From the NCBI RefSeq assembly GCF_947072515.1, contig NZ_CAMTIG010000004.1, positions 62,001 through 126,000 of the forward strand: a DNA stretch of 64,000 bases, read 5' to 3'. Under the pieces are notes generated by a model that saw only the letters and a program-made list of their open reading frames with translations, was not told the DNA's origin and made no database searches. A program made the position numbers and the translations under genes. The stretch is from an uncultured Clostridium sp. (GTDB taxonomy: Bacteria > Bacillota > Clostridia > Clostridiales > Clostridiaceae). How positions within the stretch are numbered: position 1 is the first letter of the stretch; each line of letters begins with the position of its first letter. Of this stretch, positions 35,670 through 43,990 are shown piece after piece.

Positions 35670-36791
35670 ATGGCTTTTTGTAAATGGTGTGGAAAAAAAG
35701 TAACAGATAAAATGAAATTTTGTGGATATTGCGGAAAAGTTAATCCGAATTTTATGAAGGAAGAAAAGAATTTAAGTGAAGAGCAAAGCTTAAGTGAAGA
35801 AGATAACTTAAATAAAGCAACTAGTTTAAATGGAGAAAAAAAGGATTTAGAACATAGAGATAAAAAAATTGCAAAGGAAGAAAGTAAATTAGATTTATAT
35901 AAAAGCGAGGAAGAAAGTCAGGAAGCGAAGAATAGGAGAGAGAGGATACAATATCAAAAAAACTCTGATATAGGCATAAATAGAGCAGAATTAGAAAGAA
36001 AAAATTTTGAAAGTAAGAAAAAAGAAAAAAATAAAACTCCTTTAATAGTTGGTGGAATTTTAGGCTGTATATTAATTGGAGGAATAATAGTTTATAGTTT
36101 CTATGACGATGTAATGTATTTAAAATATAAAAAAGCTATACAACAAACTACCAATATAGGTGAGAAATTTTTAAATTATGATAAGATAATTTCTTATGGA
36201 AACTTTGAAAAAGCAAAGCCACAGATATTAGAGTTAATAGAAAATGATATAGGGTATTTAAATTATTTGGATACTATGAAAAGTATTGATAAGGAAAAGA
36301 GAGAAGAAATAAAAAGAGAATGTTTAGTCTCATTTGCTCAAGAAAAATACCTAGAAGAAGATTATATAAATGCAAAGTATGCATTAGATAGGGCAACAAA
36401 ACATGGATATAGTATAGATAATGGTTTTTATAGAAAAGTTGAGGCTAAGGTTGAAAATATGGAAACTAGCTTTGATAAAATAGATGAGCATTTAATGGAA
36501 GAGTGGGATTATTCATATGTTGAAAATGATGGCTTTTATTTTTATGACAGCGATTCGAGATATTTAGGAAGAGATGAATTAAGAAATTTTACAAAGGAAG
36601 AGTTAGCACTTATTAGAAATGAAATATATGCAAGACATGGATATGAATTTCATCAACAACCTTTTAAGAACTATTTTAATTCAAAGACATGGTATAGAAA
36701 AAATTCGTATTTTAAAGGTACGGACAATGAGTTAAATGAATATGAAAGAGCTAATGTTAAGCTGATAGCAAACCTAGAAAAGGGAAAATAG
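35670..36791 (+). CDS. zinc-ribbon, single-pass membrane protein with YARHG domain
   Basis: 373 aa. N-terminal zinc ribbon with two CxxC pairs (FCKWCGKK...FCGYCGK, residues 3-22), a highly charged linker (about 30-120), one transmembrane helix (about 124-146, IVGGILGCILIGGIIVYS), then an outer region ending in a YARHG domain (about 315-365; RNEIYARHGYEF, WYRKNSYF). YARHG domains occur in extracellular parts of Gram-positive surface proteins and are thought to work at the cell wall. It is two bases upstream of an amidase gene, supporting a wall-related job. Possibly a sensor joining inside to outside (inference). Confidence 0.78.
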   Translation: MAFCKWCGKKVTDKMKFCGYCGKVNPNFMKEEKNLSEEQSLSEEDNLNKATSLNGEKKDLEHRDKKIAKEESKLDLYKSEEESQEAKNRRERIQYQKNSDIGINRAELERKNFESKKKEKNKTPLIVGGILGCILIGGIIVYSFYDDVMYLKYKKAIQQTTNIGEKFLNYDKIISYGNFEKAKPQILELIENDIGYLNYLDTMKSIDKEKREEIKRECLVSFAQEKYLEEDYINAKYALDRATKHGYSIDNGFYRKVEAKVENMETSFDKIDEHLMEEWDYSYVENDGFYFYDSDSRYLGRDELRNFTKEELALIRNEIYARHGYEFHQQPFKNYFNSKTWYRKNSYFKGTDNELNEYERANVKLIANLEKGK

Positions 36792-36792
36792 T

Positions 36793-37629
36793 ATGAAGAA
36801 AAAGTGGTTTATGGCATTAACAATTATAATGATAGTAGGAATTCTTACTGGGTGTTTAGATAATGAAAAGAAGATTCAGTTACCAGAGAATGAAATTAAT
36901 TATTTAGAAGAAGAGAGTAAAGTAAAAGAAGAAAATAAAGAAGTTCAAAAGGACAAGATAGAAACTGAAGTAATAAGTGAATATGCCAATAATAAGAATA
37001 TAACTATATTAATAGATCCAGGGCATAGTAAAAATCCTAGTAAAGGTGTAGAAAAAATATCACCTAATGGGAATGAAACAAAGTTAAAAGATACAAGTGG
37101 GGCAATGGGAGAAACTACTAGAATACCAGAATATAATATTGTAATGGATGTTGCCTTAAAGTTAGAAAAGGAATTATTGAATAAAGGTTATAATGTATTT
37201 TTAACAAGAAAAGAAGTAAATGAAGCGTTAAGCAATATAGAACGAGCAGAAGAAGGAAATAGACTAAATGCAGATTTAGTTATTAAGCTACATTGTGATA
37301 GTGCAACTGCAAAAGAGGCAAAAGGGGCATCTATGCTTATACCAAGAGAAAAAGGATATATTACTAAAGAGGTTGAAGAAAAAAGTAAAGAGTATGGAAA
37401 AATAGTGCTTGAAGAATATATAAGAGAAACTAATTTAAATAATAGAGGATTAGTTTATAGAAATGATTTAACAGGGTTTAATTGGTCTAAGGTTCCAATA
37501 ATACTATTAGAAATGGGTTTTTTATCTAATAAAAGTGATGAACTTTATTTAACACAGGAGGAAAGTAAAGAGAGAATAGTGGAAGGTATAAGTAATGGAA
37601 TAGATAAGATTCAATTTGAAAAGAAATAG
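36793..37629 (+). CDS. N-acetylmuramoyl-L-alanine amidase, lipoprotein
   Basis: 278 aa. Signal peptide with lipobox LTGC (Cys21), then an acidic linker and an Amidase_3 domain (about residues 73-275). Zinc ligands and catalytic residues are seen: IDPGHS, the Glu of MGETTRIPEYN, KLHCDS and the catalytic Glu in ILLEMGFLSN. It would cut the bond between MurNAc and L-Ala in peptidoglycan while tethered to the outer membrane leaflet. Only one base separates it from the YARHG gene, so they are co-translated. A terminator follows. Confidence 0.9.
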   Translation: MKKKWFMALTIIMIVGILTGCLDNEKKIQLPENEINYLEEESKVKEENKEVQKDKIETEVISEYANNKNITILIDPGHSKNPSKGVEKISPNGNETKLKDTSGAMGETTRIPEYNIVMDVALKLEKELLNKGYNVFLTRKEVNEALSNIERAEEGNRLNADLVIKLHCDSATAKEAKGASMLIPREKGYITKEVEEKSKEYGKIVLEEYIRETNLNNRGLVYRNDLTGFNWSKVPIILLEMGFLSNKSDELYLTQEESKERIVEGISNGIDKIQFEKK

Positions 37630-37708
37630 ATAGAGGCTTTTACACAAACTATTTTATAGAGCTATTAGAGGTTTTGAATTAAAATTTTAATAAGGTGCTT
37701 AAATATAA

Positions 37709-37751
37709 AAACTGTAGATAATTTTGATTTATACAAAGTTATCTACAGTTT
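37709..37751. terminator. bidirectional terminator
   Basis: A perfect 13-bp stem (37709-37721/37739-37751) with CTGTAGAT core and 17-base loop; T tract on the plus side, also T-rich on the minus side. It separates the amidase operon from the convergent 66-aa gene. Confidence 0.85.
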
Positions 37752-37761
37752 AATTTTTTTC

Positions 37762-37962
37762 TTATTTTTTTCTTTTTAATTCTTTATTTACTTGTTTTTT
37801 TACTTCATACCATGATGGTAAAAGATCTATTTGGTCTAAAATACTTTCGATTTCTCCAACTGTATCCATAGTTTCAAGTTGTTTTGTGAAACCTTCGATT
37901 TTAGTATCAAGGTCTAATCTCTTTTTTGTTTCTTTAGAAACTTGTTTTTGGAATTTATTCAT
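37762..37962 (-). CDS. small helical hypothetical protein, 66 aa
   Basis: A strong RBS (GAGGAGG, nine bases before the ATG) and a terminator behind it mark this as a real short gene. The product is highly charged, Lys/Glu-rich and predicted to be mostly alpha-helical, with one tryptophan (LLPSWYEVKK); no membrane segment. No family is recognised. It stands alone on the minus strand between the amidase and chaperone operons. Confidence 0.7.
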   Translation of the reverse strand: MNKFQKQVSKETKKRLDLDTKIEGFTKQLETMDTVGEIESILDQIDLLPSWYEVKKQVNKELKRKK

Positions 37963-38056
37963 AATAAATGCCTCCTCATAAATTAAATTTATATGTTTAT
38001 ATTATAACATAACATAACTTTTTATGTATTTTAAATTAGAAATTATAAAATTAAAG

Positions 38057-38080
38057 TTAAATTTATAAAAAAATTATAAT
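38057..38080 (+). promoter_or_regulatory. possible promoter of the variant chaperone operon
   Basis: TTAAAG at 38051-38056, 18 bases, TATAAT at 38075-38080, 70 bases before the J-protein gene. No CIRCE repeat (TTAGCACTC-N9-GAGTGCTAA) is present, so HrcA heat-shock control is not indicated. Confidence 0.45.
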
Positions 38081-38150
38081 AAATAATTTTCATATTAAAT
38101 ATTAATAGATATGGGAGTATATAGAATAGACTATTAATTAGGAGGAATAT

Positions 38151-39353
38151 ATGGAAATAAATTTATATGATATTTTAGAAATTTCTAAAATATCTACAGT
38201 AAATGAAATAAAAAAATCATATGCTAATATGCTTAGAAAATATCCACCAGAAAAATTTAATGATAAATTTTCAGAAATTAATAAAGCATATGAGACTTTA
38301 ATAGATGAAGAAAGAAGATATAAGTATGATCAATTAAATGGATATTCTGAGAAGAGTCAAAGACTATTAGATGAGGGATTAGAGCATATAAGAAATGGGG
38401 AAATAAAGATTGGGAAAAAGAAGATTTATAATTTTTTAAAAATAGAAGGAGAAGTACCTTATGTCTTAAATGAATTAGCGAAAGTTTATGAAATAGAAGA
38501 GGAGTACGAGTTAGCTTATGAAAAGCAAAAAAAGGTATTAGAAAAAGGAAAGTTTGTGACTTTTGAGCAGATAGATAATATGATTACGTATTTATATAAA
38601 TTAGAGAAGGAAGAAAAATTAAATTTTTATATGAAAAAAGCAATATTAAAATTTAAGAATATAGAAACATACTTCAACATAATAAATTTATATATTGAGG
38701 ATAAGAAGTTTGATAAAGCAAATGACATAGTTTTAAATAATGTTATTCCATTTTTAAGTAAGCAAAGTAGTTTTGAAGGATATATCAATTTATCAAAAAT
38801 AGGATTTAAAATGGGTGATAATAAAAAAGGAATATGCTATTTAATGGAAGCTCTAAATTTAGAAACAGAATATTCTAGAGAGGTTGAAAAAAAATTAAAC
38901 ATAGTTAAAAGTATCATTGTAGAAGAATTGAATTTTAAGAATGCAGAAGGATTTATGGATGTTTTAAAGGATGAAGAATATTATTTGATTAAGGTAAAGT
39001 GTTATTTAGAAGAAGAAGAATATAGAATGAATTTAAAATGGATGAATGAAACTACAAGAAGGATAAAAAAGTTAATAGCTATAGATAAAAGTAGTTTGCA
39101 AGGAACATTGAAAAAATTTTTATTGGCATCATCTAGAAAAAGGATAGCCATAAATGAAGAAGAAAGAGAAGAAATAGATGAAGAAGTAGCATTTTATTTA
39201 GAAAAATTAAAGGAAGAAGATAGAAAAAAACTAAAAAAAAGCTTAAGGATTTTAGAAAAATTTCATAATGAAATATATAGATTAGATGCAAGAGGTTTAT
39301 TTGATAAGTATGGCGGATTTATTCCTTATGATGAGCTGAAAAGAAAAAAATAA
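38151..39353 (+). CDS. J-domain protein with non-canonical PPE in place of HPD
   Basis: 400 aa. Residues 3-62 form a J-domain (LYDILEISKISTVNEIKKSY..., FSEINKAYETLIDEERRYKYD), but the HPD tripeptide that stimulates Hsp70 ATPase is Pro32-Pro33-Glu34 (KYPPEKF). The rest is alpha-helical with TPR-like pairs (about 65-290) and a charged C-terminus ending in DELKRKK. Next in the operon are a GrpE-like and an Hsp70-like gene, so this is the J-partner of that Hsp70. An A7 tract covers the last codons and a hydrophobic tail is encoded in the +1 frame right after the stop (see 39344-39414). RBS AGGAGG. Confidence 0.85.
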   Translation: MEINLYDILEISKISTVNEIKKSYANMLRKYPPEKFNDKFSEINKAYETLIDEERRYKYDQLNGYSEKSQRLLDEGLEHIRNGEIKIGKKKIYNFLKIEGEVPYVLNELAKVYEIEEEYELAYEKQKKVLEKGKFVTFEQIDNMITYLYKLEKEEKLNFYMKKAILKFKNIETYFNIINLYIEDKKFDKANDIVLNNVIPFLSKQSSFEGYINLSKIGFKMGDNKKGICYLMEALNLETEYSREVEKKLNIVKSIIVEELNFKNAEGFMDVLKDEEYYLIKVKCYLEEEEYRMNLKWMNETTRRIKKLIAIDKSSLQGTLKKFLLASSRKRIAINEEEREEIDEEVAFYLEKLKEEDRKKLKKSLRILEKFHNEIYRLDARGLFDKYGGFIPYDELKRKK

Positions 39354-39414
39354 TTCGTATATTTTTATTATATTAGCAATAGTCATAATTATTGCACTTT
39401 TAGAATTTATATAA
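39344..39414 (+). other. A7 tract plus +1-frame transmembrane tail behind the J-protein gene
   Basis: Bases 39344-39350 are seven A's just before the J-protein stop (39351-39353). In the +1 frame the sequence then reads on for 20 residues (39352-39411), NSYIFIILAIVIIIALLEFI, before TAA at 39412-39414. Eighteen of these are apolar and lysine/arginine residues precede them: a standard tail anchor. There is no start codon or RBS for it alone. Loss of one A (in DNA or by slippage in RNA) would join it to the J-protein. Confidence 0.65.
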
Positions 39415-39428
39415 GGAAGGAATGTAGA

Positions 39429-40004
39429 ATGGAATGGACTAATTTTATAAAAGAATTTGAGGAGTATAAAAATAAATATTTGGAAGATAAAGCTTCATTA
39501 AAAAAAATAGTTGAAGACAAAGAGTTAAAGGATATTTTTAATAATAGTGAGAGACTAAGAAAAAAGGAACTTATGAAGTTTGAAAGGTTAGAAAGCTTAT
39601 ACTTAGAAAAAATTGATGGATTAGAAAATGACCTAATTAAGGTAAATAGAGAACTAGATGAAACTAAAAAAAATTTAAAGAAAGTTTTAAATGGAGTTGT
39701 AGGAGTATTAGATGAAATAGAGGAATTAAAAGAGAATTTAGATGATAAGAAAGAATTGAAGAATTCAAAGATACTTAATAAAAGTTTAAAAGCTATAGAT
39801 AAAAAGGTAACTTATATTGGGATAGAAAAAATAAAAACTGTATTAGAGCAATTTGATGAGGATGTTCATTATTGTGTAGAAGTTATAGAGAAAAAAGGAT
39901 ATGAAAATGAAACCATCATTGAAGAGGTAAAAAGGGGATATAAATACAGAGGAGAAGTAATTAGAGAAAGTAAAGTTGTAGTAATAAAAAATGGGGGAGA
40001 GTAA
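39429..40004 (+). CDS. GrpE-like nucleotide exchange factor
   Basis: 191 aa. The N-terminal two thirds are a long coiled coil (about residues 30-115), as in GrpE dimers. The last ~60 residues match the GrpE beta domain: YIGIEKIKTVLEQFDEDVHYCVEV, ETIIEEVKRGYKYRGEVIRESKVVV, equivalent to the conserved FDP..H..V, I..E...GY...V.R...V.V pattern. GrpE releases ADP from Hsp70. Divergent enough that it was not obvious from the start of the protein. Five bases before the Hsp70 gene. RBS AAGGAAGG. Confidence 0.78.
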   Translation: MEWTNFIKEFEEYKNKYLEDKASLKKIVEDKELKDIFNNSERLRKKELMKFERLESLYLEKIDGLENDLIKVNRELDETKKNLKKVLNGVVGVLDEIEELKENLDDKKELKNSKILNKSLKAIDKKVTYIGIEKIKTVLEQFDEDVHYCVEVIEKKGYENETIIEEVKRGYKYRGEVIRESKVVVIKNGGE

Positions 40005-40009
40005 TTAAA

Positions 40010-41719
40010 ATGGGACATATAATAGGGATTGATTTAGGAACTACTACGTCAGAGGTAGCATATATAAAAGATGGAAAAGCTATCATGATAGGAAATGAAA
40101 AGTATTGTGATGGAAATGTTATGCCATCTGTAGTAACAATAAAGAAAGATGAAATAATAGTTGGAAAGAAAGCAAAAAGACAAATGCTTATAAGACCAGA
40201 AATAACTATAACAGAAGTAAAAAGATTAATGGGAACAAATGAAAAAATAAAAATAAATGAAAAAGAGTATTTACCTCAACAAATATCGGCAATAATATTA
40301 AAAGAACTTAAAGAAATGGCCGAAGAACAGATAGGGAAAATTGATGAAGCTGTAATAACAGTGCCAGCAAACTTTAGTGAAGTTCAAAGAGCTGCAACAA
40401 AAGAAGCAGCTCAAATGGCAGGGATTAAGGTTGAGAGAATAATAAATGAACCAACAGCTGCAGCTATGTATTATGGCTTAGAGAATATAGGGAAAGAAGC
40501 TAAGATACTAGTTTATGATTTAGGAGGTGGGACTTTTGATTGTACAGTATTAGACTTATTTTCAGGAATAATGGATGTAAAGGCCAGCAGAGGGGATAAT
40601 CTTTTAGGTGGAAAAGATTTTGATAAGAAAATAGAAGAATATATTTTAGAGTATATAAAGAAAAATACAGAGATTGATATAAATAAACTAAGTAAAAAGA
40701 AAAAAAGTGAAATAAATGAAGCTGCAGAAGAAGCAAAAAAGGATTTATCAGTATCTAATAGTACTGAAATTATAATAAATAATTTAGGAATAGATAAAGA
40801 AGGAGAGCCTATTGATATAGAGATAGATTTTTCAAGAGAGCAGTTTGATGAAGTAACAAAAGAGTTAATTAGAAGAACTGAAACTATTGTTAATGAATCA
40901 TTAATAGCGGCAGGAATAACGAAAAAAGATATAGATGTTGTTCTTTTAGTTGGTGGATCAAGCAGAATGAAAGCAGTATCTGAAATGCTTAAAAATGAAT
41001 TTGGCGATAAGGTTGTTGGAAATATAAATGCAGATGAAGCAGTTGCACTTGGAGCAGCAGTACAAGGTGGTATAAAAAAGGATGAGATAAAATCAGAGGA
41101 TGGTCTTATAGTAACGGATATTTGTAGTTATACTCTTGGAGTTGCAGTAGAGGAAAATGAGTTTAGCCCAATAATAAAAAGAGATATGAAGTTACCTGCA
41201 GTGAAATCAGAAATTTATGTAACAGCAACAGATAATCAAGAGAGGGTTAACATAAGAGTATATCAAGGAGAAGAAAAATGGACAGATGAAAATATATTTG
41301 TTGGTAATTTTGTTATAGATAATATACCTAAGAATAAAGCTTTGGAAGAAAAAATAGAAGTGACTTTTTCATATGATTTAAATGGAATGTTAGATGTATC
41401 TATAGAAGTATTATCAACAGGACAAAAAAGAAATAAAATTATGGCAGTGGAAAGATTAAATAGAGAAGAGTTAGAAGAATTATCAAAAGAGATAGGAGTA
41501 AAGGATGATAAAGCTCTTATTGAAGAATCAGAACTTTATAATCTAGTAAGAGTGAGTATAGATGTAGCTAAGGAGAGAGGTGAGAAGATGGATGAGAATA
41601 CTTTAAAAGAAGTTAATTTTATAATTTTAGAAATTAAAGAAGCTATTAGAAAAAATGATGAAAAGAAAGTTATCGAACTAGATGATAGATTAACAGATAT
41701 ATTGTTTGATATAGATTAG
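40010..41719 (+). CDS. divergent Hsp70 (DnaK-like) chaperone, 569 aa
   Basis: Nucleotide-binding domain is intact: GIDLGTTTSEV (residues 6-16), VYDLGGGTFDC (168-178), VLLVGGSSRM. The substrate domain (about 370-480) has the NIRVYQGE strand but the lid is short; DnaK is normally ~610-640 aa. Two oddities: the interdomain linker lacks the usual LLLDV (GLIVTDI instead), and the segment that is YFND in DnaK is NFSE (121-124). Arg143, equal to E. coli Arg167, is kept. Together with the J- and GrpE-like genes it forms a self-contained chaperone set, separate from the housekeeping DnaK. A strong terminator follows. Confidence 0.88.
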   Translation: MGHIIGIDLGTTTSEVAYIKDGKAIMIGNEKYCDGNVMPSVVTIKKDEIIVGKKAKRQMLIRPEITITEVKRLMGTNEKIKINEKEYLPQQISAIILKELKEMAEEQIGKIDEAVITVPANFSEVQRAATKEAAQMAGIKVERIINEPTAAAMYYGLENIGKEAKILVYDLGGGTFDCTVLDLFSGIMDVKASRGDNLLGGKDFDKKIEEYILEYIKKNTEIDINKLSKKKKSEINEAAEEAKKDLSVSNSTEIIINNLGIDKEGEPIDIEIDFSREQFDEVTKELIRRTETIVNESLIAAGITKKDIDVVLLVGGSSRMKAVSEMLKNEFGDKVVGNINADEAVALGAAVQGGIKKDEIKSEDGLIVTDICSYTLGVAVEENEFSPIIKRDMKLPAVKSEIYVTATDNQERVNIRVYQGEEKWTDENIFVGNFVIDNIPKNKALEEKIEVTFSYDLNGMLDVSIEVLSTGQKRNKIMAVERLNREELEELSKEIGVKDDKALIEESELYNLVRVSIDVAKERGEKMDENTLKEVNFIILEIKEAIRKNDEKKVIELDDRLTDILFDID

Positions 41720-41831
41720 GAGTATAGTCAGAAGGACTAACTTATAAATATAAAAAGTATATTTGAGAGTAAATCATAAAGGGAAATTTAACTGTAATGA
41801 TATTAATGTTAAAGAAAATTAATATTTGAAC

Positions 41832-41861
41832 AATAAAAAGAGAAGAAATTCTCTTTTTATT
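41832..41861 (+). terminator. terminator of the variant chaperone operon
   Basis: A perfect 13-bp A/T-rich stem (41832-41844/41849-41861, loop GAAA) with an AGAGAA/TTCTCT core and T-rich tail. Confidence 0.8.
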
Positions 41862-41921
41862 TTCTTATAATGTTAAATTATTTTAAGAGCAAGTAAAAAC
41901 TTATGAAAAGGTTTAAATAGG

Positions 41922-41930
41922 TGGTATAAT
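41922..41930 (+). promoter_or_regulatory. extended -10 element
   Basis: TGGTATAAT, 34 bases before the zinc-ribbon gene start; the -35 position (TATGAA) is weak. Confidence 0.45.
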
Positions 41931-41963
41931 TAATGAGTAGATAAAAATATGGAGGATAATGAG

Positions 41964-42434
41964 ATGGAGATAAAAAGTAAACATTGTGGACATTGTAAAA
42001 TGGAATTTAAAAGTGAATATATGTTTTGCCCTATGTGTGGTAAATCATTAGAGAACAATGATATAGATGTATCAGAATTAAGCGAAGGATTTAGAAGTGT
42101 TTATGGAAAGTGGAATGTAACAACTTATGGAAATTATGAAGGGTCAACTGTAACAAATTTAGGTGATTATGAAGGTTATATAGATGATATAGCATTGGCA
42201 TTAGCTGATAAGGCTGTTATTACATTAAAATTTAAGCCAGCTAAAGAAGAGAAGAAACTAGAAAAGCCTAAGAATATAAAAAGGGTTAGAGTATGTTTTC
42301 CTTTTGAAGTGTATGAAGGAAAGAAAAATAAAAAGGAATTTGATGCAATAGTAAAGAGGTTATTTACTTATAGAGATGATGTTGAAGTTGATGCTATAAA
42401 TTCATATTCTTTTGCAATAAAAATGAAAAGTTAA
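41964..42434 (+). CDS. zinc-ribbon hypothetical protein, 156 aa
   Basis: N-terminal zinc ribbon with two CxxC pairs (CGHC and CPMC, residues 7-29), then ~125 residues of soluble protein with no membrane helix. The middle has YGNYEGSTVTNLGDYEGYIDDIALALADKA and the C-terminal half looks like a small alpha/beta domain. I do not recognise the family. The ATG at 41964 is chosen because GGAGG lies eight bases upstream; ATG 41949 overlaps that RBS. Confidence 0.7.
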   Translation: MEIKSKHCGHCKMEFKSEYMFCPMCGKSLENNDIDVSELSEGFRSVYGKWNVTTYGNYEGSTVTNLGDYEGYIDDIALALADKAVITLKFKPAKEEKKLEKPKNIKRVRVCFPFEVYEGKKNKKEFDAIVKRLFTYRDDVEVDAINSYSFAIKMKS

Positions 42435-42476
42435 TAAAAAGTAAATAAAGTTATAGAAAAATGAACTAAAATTGTA

Positions 42477-42537
42477 TATAATGTAAATTGAATTGAGCAA
42501 AGCAGACGGGCAGCTAATATTACCCGTATGCTTTTTT
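42477..42537 (+). promoter_or_regulatory. attenuator leader of the MATE gene, candidate guanidine-IV (mepA-type) riboswitch
   Basis: A TATAAT (42477-42482) would start RNA near 42489. Two exclusive structures follow. (1) A terminator: 42501-42510 pairs with 42523-42532 (AGCAGACGGG/CCCGTATGCT, one mismatch) with six T's at 42532-42537. (2) An anti-terminator: 42492-42498 pairs with 42513-42518 (AUUGAGC/GCUAAU, one bulge), which would break the terminator's loop and stem base. Downstream is a MATE exporter. The mepA-motif (guanidine-IV) class regulates MATE genes in Clostridia; the ACGGGCAGC...ACCCGU core seems compatible, but I recall its consensus only in part. Confidence 0.5.
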
Positions 42538-42588
42538 CTTTTGGAAAAAATAACTTAACTAAAGGGAAAATAATCTCAAGGAGGATTT

Positions 42589-43938
42589 ATGAGAAAAATT
42601 TTAAAAGACAAAGAGTTCATTAAAACTATGATTACTCTTGCAATTCCTATAACTCTACAGTGCTTTATAACTTCATCTCTTAATTTGGTGGACAACCTTA
42701 TGATTGGAAAGTTAGGAGAAAGTGCTATAGCATCAGTAGGTCTTGCAAATCAATATTTCTTTATATTTATGTTAGCTTTAACAGGAATAAATGCTGGAGC
42801 AAGTATTTTTATGTCTCAGTATTGGGGAAAGAAAGAAAAAAAAGAAATAAAAAAAGTATTGGGGTTAGATTTAACAGTAGGTCTTATAGCTAGTTTTATA
42901 TTTGGTTTAGGTGCGGTAGCTTTTGCGGAAGTTATAATGGGGATATTATCAAATGATATTATGGTAATAGAACTTGGTGCAAGATATTTGAGAATAGTAG
43001 CAGTAAGTTATATATTTACTAATATAACAATGGGATATTCTTCAGCATTAAGAAGTACAGAACAACCTAAAATTCCAATGAGAGCTAGTTTATTAGGTGT
43101 ATTAGTAAATGCATTTTTAAATTGGGTATTTATTTTTGGAAATTTAGGAATGCCAGAGTTAGGTGTTGAAGGAGCAGCAATTGCAACTGTTATAGCAAGA
43201 ATTGTTGAAATGGTTTATATAATTTTAGTAGTATATATTAAAAAGAATATAGTTTCAGCAAATATAAGAGAAATGAGAGATTTTGATAAAGTATTTGTAA
43301 AAAAATATTTTAAAACATCTACACCAACTATATTAAATGAACTTGTTTGGTCATTTGGGATGACAGCATTTTCAATTGCCTATGCACAAATTGGAACTAG
43401 TGCAGTTGCTACCATGCAAATTGCAACAACATTAAATAATATGTTTATGGTAATTTGCATTGGACTTGCAACTGGAGCGTCCATAATGGTAGGAAATAAA
43501 ATAGGGGCTGGCGAAGAGGAGATAGCTTTTGATTATTCAAAAAAATTAGGAACACTATCGCCTATATTTGGGATTGCTTTAGGGGCGATAATTATATTAT
43601 TAGCTAAATTTATAGTAGCACCATTTAATGTTGAATATAGAACATATTTAGATACAGTTAATGTTTTGTATGTAATGGCAATTTTCTGTCCTATAAGATT
43701 TTTTAATGTAGTAATGATTGTAGGCGTATTTAGAGGTGGAGGAGATACTACTTACTCTATGCTAGTACAAGCAGGTACAATATGGCTATATGCAGTGCCA
43801 ATGGCATTTATAGGTGCTACAGTACTTAACTTGCCAGTAGTATTAGTATACTTCTTAGTTTGTAGTGAAGAAATAATAAAAGTCGGATTTGAAATGATTA
43901 GACTAAGATCAGGAAAATGGTTAAAAGTAGTTTGTTAA
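42589..43938 (+). CDS. MATE-family efflux transporter
   Basis: 449 aa with 12 predicted helices in two homologous halves. Seen: ITLQCFITSSLNLVDNLMIGKLGE in helix 1-2 and AGASIFMSQYWGKK, and the second-half counterpart GASIMVGNKIGAGEEEIA; both are typical MATE signatures. It would export cationic drugs or metabolites using a sodium or proton gradient. The leader contains an attenuator (42477-42537), so expression probably depends on a small ligand. RBS AAGGAGG before the ATG. A terminator follows. Confidence 0.92.
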   Translation: MRKILKDKEFIKTMITLAIPITLQCFITSSLNLVDNLMIGKLGESAIASVGLANQYFFIFMLALTGINAGASIFMSQYWGKKEKKEIKKVLGLDLTVGLIASFIFGLGAVAFAEVIMGILSNDIMVIELGARYLRIVAVSYIFTNITMGYSSALRSTEQPKIPMRASLLGVLVNAFLNWVFIFGNLGMPELGVEGAAIATVIARIVEMVYIILVVYIKKNIVSANIREMRDFDKVFVKKYFKTSTPTILNELVWSFGMTAFSIAYAQIGTSAVATMQIATTLNNMFMVICIGLATGASIMVGNKIGAGEEEIAFDYSKKLGTLSPIFGIALGAIIILLAKFIVAPFNVEYRTYLDTVNVLYVMAIFCPIRFFNVVMIVGVFRGGGDTTYSMLVQAGTIWLYAVPMAFIGATVLNLPVVLVYFLVCSEEIIKVGFEMIRLRSGKWLKVVC

Positions 43939-43943
43939 AAAAT

Positions 43944-43982
43944 AAAGCTATTACGCATCTATTAGAGATGAGTAATAGCTTT
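43944..43982. terminator. bidirectional terminator
   Basis: An 11-bp stem (43944-43954/43972-43982, AAAGCTATTAC and its complement) extended inside by CATCT/AGATG, between convergent genes. Confidence 0.85.
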
Positions 43983-43990
43983 TATTATAA

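Noticed and set aside
38000-38150. CIRCE heat-shock operator before the chaperone operon
   Set aside because: No TTAGCACTC/GAGTGCTAA repeat is present; only an ordinary AT-rich promoter region.
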